From positions 1-47,690 of the forward strand of contig JABYQR010000332.1 of NCBI GenBank assembly GCA_022592445.1: a stretch of 47,690 bases of DNA, given 5' to 3'. The stretch's first letter is position 1; the number at the start of each line of letters is the position of its first letter. Source of the stretch: Cytidiella melzeri. Its lineage: Eukaryota > Basidiomycota > Agaricomycetes > Polyporales > Irpicaceae. A model generated the notes under the pieces. That model was given only the letters and a program-made list of their open reading frames with translations, was not told the origin of the DNA and did no database searches. Positions 20,781-31,027 of the stretch are shown here, one piece after another. The position numbers and the translations under genes are program-made.

Positions 20781-22536
20781 ATGGGAAACTGCGTCTCGTC
20801 TCAGGACCGTGAGGCGCAGCAGCGCTCGCAGGAGATAGACAAACAGATTGAGGAGGACTCAAGAAAGTTCAAGAAGGAATGTAAGATCTTACTGCTAGGT
20901 GAGTACGCTAGAATTATCGTTGGAATTTGGTGGGCGGTATGGGGCCACTCGCGGAGGAAGCCACTGCTGAGGTTTGCATGCGCGGCGACGCAGGCTTGCC
21001 AGGGTCTCGAAGGCAGACTTCGTGACGTGAAAGGACGTAGGAGGATCGAGCAGCTTTGCGACCATGCCGCCTCGCCACTTTCATTCTTTTTGGCGGGTAG
21101 CCGCCCTTACACTGAGTTGAGCGTCGGTACCAATGAACTGTTGTTTGGCAGGTTCGGGCGAGTCAGGGAAGTCTACGATCGTAAAGCAAATGAAGATCAT
21201 CCACCAGAATGGGTACAATCGTGACGAACTCATGACATTCCGCACGACAATATACAAGAACACTCTGGAGTCCGCACATCACATATTGTTGGCAATGCGG
21301 AAGATCGGTGTTGACTGCGTAAACCCGCAGAACCGGGTGCGTGATCTCACTCTGTTCGGTGCTTCTGGGTATCCTAACAATTTCGTGTACAGGCAAACGC
21401 GGATCGAATACTAGAGTATGAAGTTTCGTCATCACCAACATTCTACTTCGCCGAGGAAATGGCGGAGGCAATATACAACCTATGGAAGGATCCTATAATC
21501 TCCACAATTATGGATCATAGCAGCGAATTCTATCTTATGGACAGCGCATCATAGTGAGTACCTTGCACATGCTCCATGGGAGAGGTGGATATATGCGTCA
21601 GGAGCAGCCGCTGACTGACGAGCGTTTGCTTATCCAGTTTCTTCACGGAGGCGCTACGGATAGGCAAGCCAGACTACGTGCCAACAGAGACAGATGTACT
21701 ACGGTGCAGAGCGAAAAGCACAGGGATTACGGAGACTCGGTTTACCTTGGCACCGCTATCGTGAGTAATTGGCCCCCTTCTACCCTTCCTCCACGCACGC
21801 CGGCTGCCAGAGTTGGTTGATCTGCGTCAGTGAGGGAGACTGACGTGGACAAATTAAACTCAATCACTCTTGCACTGCAGAATACACATGTTCGATGTCG
21901 GTGGCCAGCGGTCGGAGCGGAAGAAGTGGATACATTGCTTTGAGAGTGTTACATCCATCATCTTCTGCACGGCGCTCAGCGAGTATGATCAGGTGTTACT
22001 GGAAGCGCGCAATCAGGTTGGTCTCCTTTGTGCTATACCCGAATATTGCATTGTTGCTGATGCCTGTGATAAACTTCTTTCAGAACCGAATGGCTGAATC
22101 GCTGGTGCTATTCGATTCTGTGATAAATTCAAGATGGTTCCTGCGCACGTCAATAATCTTGTTTTTGAACAAGATAGACGTGTTCAAGAACAAGCTACCA
22201 AAGGTATTTCTTGCACCCGCTCGCGAAAAGAGCTTTGTGCTGATAAAAGCTGTGCAGGTGCCATTAGAGAAATACTTCCCAGAATACACGGGTGGCGCAG
22301 ATATCAACAAGGCCGCCAAGTATATATTGTGGAGATTCATGCAGGCAAATCGGGCGCGTTTGAGCGTATATCCACAGTGAGTGTCTCTGGCAGCTTGATT
22401 GTGGCGTGTCTGACGATTGTTTGATGATGATATCAGTCTAACACAGGCAACAGACACAAGCAACATCCGGCTTGTGTTTGCGGCGGTGAAGGAAACGATA
22501 TTACAGAACGCCCTGAAAGACTCAGGGATTCTGTAG
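20781..22536 (+). CDS. Heterotrimeric G-protein alpha subunit
   Basis: Eight exons (20781-20898, 21152-21336, 21393-21553, 21638-21760, 21881-22016, 22084-22203, 22258-22376, 22437-22536) join in phase into 353 residues, the usual length. The start MGNCVSS gives Gly2 for myristoylation and Cys4 for palmitoylation. P-loop GSGESGKST is at 40-48, the switch-I Arg near 179 (RAKSTGIT), DVGGQ with Gln205, NKID at 270-273 and ATDTSN near 325. The N-terminal helix ([21 protein letters not shown]) resembles fungal group III subunits that act with adenylyl cyclase. The C-terminus, ALKDSGIL, has Ser where pertussis-toxin substrates have Cys. The subunit relays signals from seven-helix receptors (pheromone, nutrient) to cAMP or MAP-kinase pathways. 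The group assignment is tentative. Confidence 0.96.
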
Positions 22537-24158
22537 CCGGCGGACACGATTCACGTGTTTTTTTTCCTTGTATATACGTTTTGCATCGGGTGAGTCACTA
22601 GCTCATTAATGTCGTGCATATTACTGACTGAGTGAATGCTTGTACATGTAGATTCTTATGACTTGTCTGGCTGCTTGTTCTATGCTGCATTTTCACCACC
22701 ATCTCTCACACTCATCTCCGTTTCACCTCCTCCCCTCTCACACATTGTCAATGGATAACATACAGTACAGTTAGTGTTGCTTTCGTGTCCCTTCCCCTTC
22801 CCCGTCGCACAACAACAACAACAACAACAACTGTCGTCGGCTCGTCTTTCTCCACACTCGTTTACTCCACAATTGCCTTCACATGCAGTGCTTCATCCAG
22901 TTACCTCTACCGACTCCATAGCGCATGGGCTATAACCTTGCAACCCGGTGCATCCGCAGGGGACCTTCAACCACTTGATCGCCTTACAGTGGACGGGCGG
23001 AGATGTTTCCGGGCTGATGGTCGGGATAGATGGTGGCTGTGGAAGTGGTTCGGGTCAGAACCGTGATTTGTTCAATTTCCAGTGTGTGCCTGCTGGCTCT
23101 TGGGAGCGAAGGTTCGCTGTGCGTCCCTCTTCTCCTCGGTCACCTCTCGTTGCACGATGGTCAAGGTCGCGGAGTCCGGACTTCCTGGCGGATCACGCTT
23201 GCTTTTCATGGTTGGATTTCTCGCCTCAATTGTATCCCCACGCCCACTTCCCGTTGACGCTGTACTTGCTCGTGCATACCGACTTCGCCCGCCTTCCTCG
23301 CTCTCCCTCCTACACCGGTGGAGCCGCTTGCTCTAGGTGGTAAGGATCGAGGGTTGTCGACTAGAATGCCTTGCAAACGCTTCGCCATGGTTATATCCGA
23401 ACATCATCTCAATCCTCCTGCCCCTGTATCTCCTGGTGCAAGCGACTCGTTGGTATCAAGCGTGTATGGCGAAGAGATTAGTCCCTTGTCCCTTGACTTT
23501 GCAAATTTTCCCCCTTTTACTCGTGCATTATCTTCTTTATTCCTCCCGCCTCATCACATCCTTCTCCTTCCCCGTCTTCGTCCTCACTATTTCTTTGATT
23601 TCACTATTTTTCAATTGCTCACCAAGATGGATGTGTTGTTACTATCGTCGTCGTTGTTGTTGTGTACCTACATTACCCTGACTCCCACCCCAACTAGCCT
23701 ATCTACATTGTTATATCTGTCCAAAGACATTCAGATCATCAACCTCCCGTCTGCCCGCCGACATCCGCGTCCCCTCCCCTCTCTTTGTTTCTTTTCCTTT
23801 TTCCAATCGCGTTATCATGGTTTATGCTTGCATCTGCGTCTTTTGTCATACTTTCTCTCATTGCTCCTCTTGGAAATCCACGGCACGGTTATGGCTATTG
23901 TTCCTCCTCTGTTCACGCTGGGACTCAAAAACAGTAATTCACTCTATTGTCTTGGAATATACTGACCGCGGTTCTGGTGTGGTATGCATATGCATGCTTG
24001 ACGCAGTATGCTGTGTGAGAGACAATTACTTGAGATTGACGCGCTGTTTGCTGTTTGCGGTTGCAAGTCCAACCTTCGAACACTCAAGGTCAACATAACC
24101 GTCACATAACCAAAAGCCTAAGGTTCCTTTCGTCGCACATAGAATATCATTATGTTCA
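22537..24158. other. Interval between the convergent G-alpha and RdRP-helicase genes
   Basis: About 1.6 kb. It contains a (CAA)n microsatellite at 22809-22831 and long C/T-rich stretches on the plus strand (23500-23800). Several open frames of 75-215 codons occur, but they are low-complexity or leucine/serine-rich by composition and show no domain; none is called. The two flanking genes are convergent, so both 3' UTRs lie here. Confidence 0.55.
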
Positions 24159-27100
24159 CTACCCCACTATCGCCTCCACTGGACGTTCAATGACGACTTC
24201 CTTGCACGCCTCTATAGCCCTCTTCCACAACCCGTTCGTTCCAAGCGTTCTCTTGTCACCCACAACGATCAGCGCAAGTTTAGGCCGGGTCCAAGCCACG
24301 TTTAGCCGTCTCGCGTCATCCAGAAAACCGAGGTCACCGTCGATGTTGCTCCGCACAGTCGTGAAGACTACGATGTCGGCCTCCCGACCTTGAAACCCGT
24401 CAATCGTGCTGACGACCGTCTGGTCGTTGATCTTGATGTTTTCTGTGAGGAGCTTCACTTGGCGAGAGTACGGTGTCAGGATCGCGATTGACAGTTCATG
24501 GAGTTGTTTTGAGACTTCTTGTGCTGAAACTGAGCCCTCCGGGCTTTCTTGGTCTGTCTCTGCTGGCGTGCGCAAAAGGTGGAGAATGTGCTTCACGAGG
24601 TTGACCTGGCCTTTGTTGCTCTTTGAAGAGCGACCATAATCCTCTTCGGATGTGCATGGTACGAAGACGACTGGGAAGAGGTTTTGCTCCGGGTCGTCCG
24701 TAGGCCAAGGAAACGATGTGAGTGCCAGAGATGCGATAGCCGCGTCAAGTTGACTTCCTGTCTCTAGCCTTCCCTCGTAGAACTCTGTGGATGGAAACTT
24801 CGCAACCGCTTCAGAAAAGCGGTATTGGGTCTGTACAGCGGTAAGTTGTTGTTTGTGTTGTATGACGATAAAATTGCTCACGCGAAGCATAGTCCGGGAC
24901 AGTGTGCGGTAATGAGGGCCAGTGTACAGTCGCTCAAACAAAGAGCGGTCGAATTCGAGGGCCTTCCCCATGGGACGGACCGTTGGTCGAAGTTGCACGC
25001 TTAAGGTCATTCAGCACGAGCTTTCATGACCGGGAAGAAGAGAAGGACGCACTGGTCTCCCACCATGACTGCCGTGTGACATCCCTTGACAAGCGGTATC
25101 ATCGCGGCTGGCTCAGTAATCTGTGAGGCTTCGTCTATGAGCACGATCTCGAAGTTTGCCTTGCGGATAATCCCGAGCCCTGCTCCGGTGCAGGTGGTGA
25201 AAACGATACGAGCCTCCTTTACTCGCTTCTCTGCCCTTCGGAGTAAACGTGGGTCTTCGTTGAGACTGCCTCCTAAACGAGCATCTATGGTGTATTTCTG
25301 CAGCGCCTTGTTGACTCTGGAACTCTCCGTAGCTGCTCGCAGGATCTGGTCGTTCGACAGGACCTGGTCTCTTGCATTCTCCGCAACAAAGCGCTCCAGA
25401 ACGTTGTCCACGGCTAAGTCAAGGTCAGTCTCGACATTGTCAACCATAAAAGTGCCACGGCAAGCTAACCGTTGTGAGTAGACGCTGTCATGAGAAGACG
25501 AGCTTCAGTGTCCTGCCTGAGGAATCGAAGGAGAATTTGCACGACCACTGTCGTCTTTCCTGTGCCTACAGTGAGATATGAGCATGTCGCCGGTGTGCCA
25601 TCAATACACGCATGTTTACCTGGAGGTCCCCAAATTAGACTCATGCGTCCCAATTTTGCGGAAATAACAGCATCCCGCTGGCTTGGGTTCAAACTTGCAG
25701 GAATACTCTTTAAGTTTTCTTCGTCTTCGGTGGGCAGATGCTCAGGCTCATCGAGGCCCTTCGAATCCCCGATTATCACGTCGTTGAAGCGACAACATTC
25801 CATTCCTTCAATCGCAAATCGCTGTAGCGCGTCCAACATCGCTTTCGACGTCGCGACACTGCCAGCGTTGTAGATCCTCCAGTTCACCTGCATGTATTCA
25901 GGTGGCAACGGCTGCTGCAAGTCGAGCATCAGCTCTCCTCGAGATGCTCTGAGAACCACTGCATCGAGTACTGCAGCGGGCAGCGTGGAGTGCTCTGCTG
26001 GGGATGATAAGACGAGCCGGACGTGGGAGTGTATCCTGATGGGTGTAGATATATCGACTCTTACGTCCGCCATGACTTGAGACGGTATCAGGGATTCTGG
26101 CTGCGCAACACCTTCCTCGCCGACGAGACGCAGTTTTGCTGCAATAGGAGCAATTCTTTGCCGTTTAGGTCGGCCTGCGTCATCACACGGGCAAGCATCT
26201 GCCGCGTCTTCCGCGCGGTCAAACACTATACCTAGGGCATGTTTAAGGACATACTCTTGGAGACGGGACTTCTGTTGAGCTACACGTCCGTCGTGTAACA
26301 CCAGGAGGATTTCCTGCAGTAGCTGGGATGACCGAATGGTGTGACATGCTAGCCATAGGAGATCACAGTAGAGGGGTAGCTCAAGACGTGCAACGTCACT
26401 CGCCAGCTTTTCCAACGCAACCAGAGCAGCGATCCCTAATTCGTTGGCGGAGCGAATGATTTCACGGGTGACAGCTGACGCGATTCTGACTCGTGCGGCA
26501 TCCCCCAAATGCGAGGCATCGTTGTCAAGGAATTGCCTGAGAACGACATACGCGAGAGGAGGGTGTTCTTCTAGACATTCAGCAATGATACTCAGGGGAG
26601 GGTCGTGTGCTTGCATCAAGGCTTTGAAAATCCAGAAAATACGATCCTCCGCTCGATAATATCGAGCGAAACGAAGCATGTCCAGTAGGTCGTCAATGGA
26701 CAGTCGAACCAATAACTGCATGGCTGACGCTTCTTCTTCGGTGAATACTGCTTTCATATCTGCCGAGCGCGTGGTCCAGTCGACGTCGAGGACTGCATTT
26801 GGGGTATATGGTTCGGGCCGATGATCGAAACGAGGTAGGTACTCCTCGGTCTCGACACTACCAATATTGGGTCAGGAGGGCACGTATGTAAAAATAAATT
26901 GTACTTACAAGTCGAAGCGCAAGTCAAATGCTTGATGTGCCACCTTATCTCTGTTCGAAACAACGTGGATCTCTAGCGTAACCACAGGTGCGCGGTTGAT
27001 TCGACCCATTTGCTGTGATTTGTTACTGAGATCTGCTGTGCGACGTTTGACAGCGGAAAGTACATACCCGCTGCACATAGCTAGACAGTTTCTGCAAGGC

Positions 27101-30100
27101 AATACTGTTAATTATGTCTGTGCCAGACTTCTCTGCAGCTCTGGACACAAAAATGAACGAGTCGACTCGATGTCGATTGAACAACTGCATGATGCTGTCA
27201 TTGCAGTATAGCTTCCACCCCAGAACACCCCGCTTGTATGTACACAGCGTGGCCGTTGTTTGTGGCATAAAAGAACACACGAGGACATTATCATCGATAC
27301 AATGCTGTCCGAACATGAGATATTTAGTGTACGCTTGATAAGTGAAACAAACTACTGACATCGTCATTCCACTTGACTTCACCGCGTATGAAGATTCCCG
27401 TCGAGAATCGATCCTCTGCCTTTCACAGAATCATTTAAGAGCGATAGCTTCTGCCAAAGGGCTAGCCTACCTTCAAGATGATGACCCTGCGTCGGTAGTT
27501 CTGAAGAGCATCTCTCAGATATTCGAAAAACGCAGCCCTGCCTTGAATCGTCGAGCTATACAGTCGTTGGAGATGTAAAGAGCCACCCAAATCTCTATCT
27601 TCGAGATCACGGGGTCGCAGAATTTCTGAACGCACAAGGCTACAGTGTCCGCTCAGCGCTGTGACAACGATATCCTGTCCAACATCACTCACCTATTCCA
27701 CATATATGGATGTTCGTCTGGTTCCAGCCCAAGCATGGTACACAGCGCGAATTTTTCTGCCGTCTTCAATGCTGCGAAGTTGATGTGCGTGAGGAACGGA
27801 TGCATGTCTATCCCATGTTTCTGCGCCAAAGCACAAGCCTTCATCACAGCTTCATACTCCGAGATGGCAGCTGTTTCGGTAGCGAGCAGTCTCGTCACCA
27901 TTTCCCTGGCTACTTCTGAGTCCACTGGAAGCTGCTCTACGCCGTCAAGACTTATGAGTTGAAATCGCTGAGCAAATGCCTCCGCCGCTTGGTGAAGCTC
28001 GTCGAGGACATACGGAGGTCCTCCCTGTCGTTCCGGTACCTTTTCCAGTCTCTCGGGGATTCTAACTGAGCCGCCATCAACGGAGAGAGAGTACAGAGCG
28101 TTCAGCTCCTGACACTCGCTGCACATGGCGCCTTTCGGACTATATCGCACCCATTTCTGGTGTAGCGCACTCAGACGGCCCATCGTCATACTGAACACTG
28201 CTCTCAGGCTTCCAAGTGCGGCAAAGTGAACAGATCCATACCTGTTATATGAGGCAAAATGCTTGGCCAAATCCTGACGAGTCACCGACGCATTCGGGCG
28301 CTCTGGAGGGGCAGGATAATCATACGACTGACACAAATCAGCATGAAAATCAAGCCTCTTTTGACAGGCAACGCTTGATTGCTTACCTCAGCTACCTTTC
28401 GTGGGACGATGTCTGGATCCCAAATGACTGTGAACTTGTCGCCGTCTAGATCATGATGGTCGCAAGTGAATTGAGTTGCTGAACGGCTTGACAAAAGTCT
28501 TACCGAGGTCACCTCCCGAGCTCATGGATGGCGCAGCGCGCTTCCCACGTGTTGCGAAAACAAGACAATCTACTAGATGAGCTAGCGCGGGATGTGCAAC
28601 TGCGCGTAGCTTCAGACAGTCTCCTGGGTAGAGGCATGGGTTCCGTACGATCAAAACGTCAACATTGGTCAAGGTGGCTGCTCCTTGGCGCGGTAATGAG
28701 ACCCGAACGTGCACCTCGCCTTCCCTCAGTACTCCATATGGGTCGCAGACTCCGAACAGAAGACGAGACTTCGGGAGAATGGTCCGTACCCGGAGTCGAT
28801 CATTCTTGCGAAGCCCTGCCAGCTCACTGTTCTGCAAGGCACGTATTTCCCTGCGCACTGCAGCTGATTCCAGACCATCCAGCAGAAGACGTTCGGCCAC
28901 TTCATATTTGTTCAAAGCACAAAGGAAGTCGAACGCTGTCTCCCAGTGTTCAGATGCACCCTCAACCCATTCGTGGTACGCCTGCTGTTTTGCTAGAAAA
29001 GTTTCGTTCGAGATACCGAGGCTGGACAGGAGAACCACGATGTCGTTGTTCAGTCTGCCGAACGCGAACGGGGTAGAGTAGTCGACGACGGAAAAGGTGT
29101 TGTTTTGCGTTGCGTTGAACTTCCTCTGGCTTTTGCGAAAATGGACGTGCGCTTTTGTCAATTTAGGGTCGAGCATGAGGACTCCCTGAAAATGATCAGC
29201 GCTGCCCCAAACACCACTTCGACACCCATACCTTATAACCCCGGTACCTTGAGTGGTGTCTTAGTTAATCATTGCTCTGTGAATTTTGAAACAGTCGCAC
29301 CTGATCTGGTAGACAGCAGGGGTATACGGCCTGCCATGGTATATGATTCTCTTCCGCCGACTCAACTGCTGGGAGAACTGCGTCGAAATAAGGCCACACC
29401 CGTCCGAGAAGTTCTCTCCGTTGTTCTCAATATCATCCACGTTCGCCGTGTGCTGTGGATCGAGGATCCAATCTAGTTTAGCTTCCGAAAAGAGAAGGCC
29501 AATACGTTTCGCTCCTGCGATAGTGATGAGATACCAAAGATCGTTCTCCTGCAGTTATCTTACGCACTTTTCGCAGCGCTCGCTATTCTTTCGAAATCGC
29601 CAAACTGGTAGATACGCGCGTCGAGTTCTTGATCAGAACTCGCTTCGCGTAAGAAACAGCTGCGGGATCGCTGTACTGTGAGATTAGCAATTGACACGCA
29701 CGACTTGCAAGAATACGACACACAAGCTGTGAGTTACTATGTCCGTAAAAGCGGTATTGTACACCATTCAAGAATAATCCTTCCTTGAAGAACCGGATCA
29801 TATATTCTCTTGCCACTCTAGCAGGCTGGCCTGGAAACCTGAGACCCTCGAAAGAGACGAGAATAAACTTTGACAAGTCGTCCGACTGGAGGATGCGGTT
29901 CTGCGGAAAGCGAATGACATCGACGCTGATCTTTTCGGGTTTGAACGAGATGTGTCGCCCAAAGCCTTGCTGCCTGATTTGCGGCAACGACTCTGTGAAC
30001 ATCCACGCCGTATCGTCAGGGGAAGGATTCTGGCGTAGAATAATTGGGGCCATGCAGAATGTTTGAGGATCCAACGAGTAGAGATGAGTGAGATACGTGC

Positions 30101-30182
30101 CTTTTGAATATAGTAAATAATGCTGCCAAACCTTATGTGTGAGAATCAAGTCAGCGTCTCGTGCCTCGGTGTAGACGTACAT
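24159..30182 (-). CDS. RNA-dependent RNA polymerase fused to a UPF1/Hrr1-type SF1 helicase
   Basis: Seventeen exons (29724-30182, 29568-29670, 29301-29514, 29232-29247, 28504-29185, 28387-28445, 28242-28327, 27693-28190, 27471-27639, 27360-27419, 27068-27304, 26909-27012, 25620-26857, 25470-25565, 25053-25413, 24882-24999, 24159-24830) join in phase to 1723 residues. The N-terminal half is a eukaryotic cellular RdRP (GHSNSQLRSRS, RIGLLFSEAK, FSDGCG near 224, TRGKRAAPSM, catalytic DLDGD 490-494, VTRQDLAKHF), which copies single-stranded RNA to dsRNA for Dicer. From about 1285 follows an SF1 helicase: LNPSQ, Walker A GPPGTGKT 1306-1313, DEAS 1434, TQYRF 1501, FQGRE 1646 and RRLNVAWTRPK near 1674. 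Residues 895-1285 are mostly helical-looking and unassigned. No stop separates the halves. The start at 30182 is the first in-frame ATG after an upstream stop; the N-terminus is shorter than in QDE-1. The exon 7/8 intron (51 nt, in frame) is optional. Confidence 0.85.
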
Positions 30183-30337
30183 CTCTGACGCTCGAGGTAC
30201 AAGTCTATCCTTCTTCCACGTCGTTGTGGTTTGTTCAGCGTTGAGGTGAGCTTACTTCCAGTGGCCTACCTGAGCTGGGCGCAACTAAACAAGTGGAGGG
30301 TTCTAGATCAAGAAAAAATTGAAGAAACACACGGCCG
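30183..30337. promoter_or_regulatory. Shared divergent promoter region
   Basis: Only 155 bp separate the ATG of the RdRP-helicase gene (minus) from the ATG of the P-loop NTPase gene (plus), so the two must share promoter space. No TATA box is evident. An A-rich block (agaaaaaattgaagaaac) lies just upstream of the plus-strand start. Confidence 0.6.
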
Positions 30338-31027
30338 ATGAGCAAATCTCACAGTCAAGTCGCTGCAGCGGCGGACTCACGACATGCGAGCACTCGTGCC
30401 ATCTTTGTCGTAGGCCCGTCCTCAAGTGGAAAGACAACGCTCTGCAATGCTATTGCTGAGAAATTACAAGTGGATCCAGCTCGTCACATCAAGGAGGTCG
30501 CCAGGACGGTCATGAGAGCGCAGAATTTCTCGCGGCATACCGTCAAAACGTACGAGATGCAGCATGCAATAATGCAGGCGCAAGTGGCGGAGGAGAAGCG
30601 TGTGCTCTCTATGCCACAGGATGAACGAAGTCGTGTATGGTTGCTGAGCGACAGATCTGCCGTAGACCCCATCGTGTATGCGTCGACTTCTGGAGTTCCC
30701 GAAGCTGGTGAAATGCGCAACAGGCTGTTACACCAGCAGTCCTTCCTTGATGCACTTCCCTTGTACCGGACCTCGCTCTTTGGTAAGTCCACGCATTCGC
30801 ATGACAATTACATTGACTCACGTAGTTTACCAGTGGCATTGAGCGCTGTTCCAGAGTGGATTGAAGATGATGGTGTACGTTCGCTAGATGATCCCTCAAA
30901 CTATCACACCCAGCTCTGCAACATTTTGTCAGAGCTAGGTATCTCGTTTGTCAAAATTGGCGACAATATGCGGAATTTGACACGACGAGTAGAGTTTGTG
31001 GAGGAGCACTTACTACGGGACAGGTGA
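30338..31027 (+). CDS. P-loop NTPase (AAA_28/NadR-like kinase fold)
   Basis: Two exons (30338-30782 and 30834-31027, 51-nt intron) give 212 residues. Walker A is GPSSSGKTT near residue 26-34 (IFVVGPSSSGKTT), and VWLLSDRSAVDPIVY has the hydrophobic strand and Asp expected of a Walker B-like segment in small kinase-type P-loop proteins. The overall pattern resembles AAA_28/NadR-type ATPases, single-domain proteins of about 200 residues that phosphorylate or bind small molecules. The substrate cannot be inferred. The end is taken at TGA 31025-31027; a possible donor just before it (gacag/gtgagag) could add a few residues. The gene is divergent from the RdRP-helicase gene across 155 bp. Confidence 0.8.
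   Translation: MSKSHSQVAAAADSRHASTRAIFVVGPSSSGKTTLCNAIAEKLQVDPARHIKEVARTVMRAQNFSRHTVKTYEMQHAIMQAQVAEEKRVLSMPQDERSRVWLLSDRSAVDPIVYASTSGVPEAGEMRNRLLHQQSFLDALPLYRTSLFGKSTHSHDNYIDSRSLPVALSAVPEWIEDDGVRSLDDPSNYHTQLCNILSELGISFVKIGDNMRNLTRRVEFVEEHLLRDR

Noticed and set aside
22785..23066. Poly-Thr open frame after the G-alpha gene
   Set aside because: The poly-Thr comes from the (CAA)n microsatellite and nothing else in the frame is recognisable.
23318..23965. 215-codon Leu/Ser-rich plus-strand frame
   Set aside because: It is the translation of a long C/T-rich tract between two convergent genes, repeated in another frame; no motif supports coding.
27112..27382. Antisense and alternate frames across the RdRP-helicase linker
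   Set aside because: They disappear as shadows once the linker exons are phased into the fusion gene.
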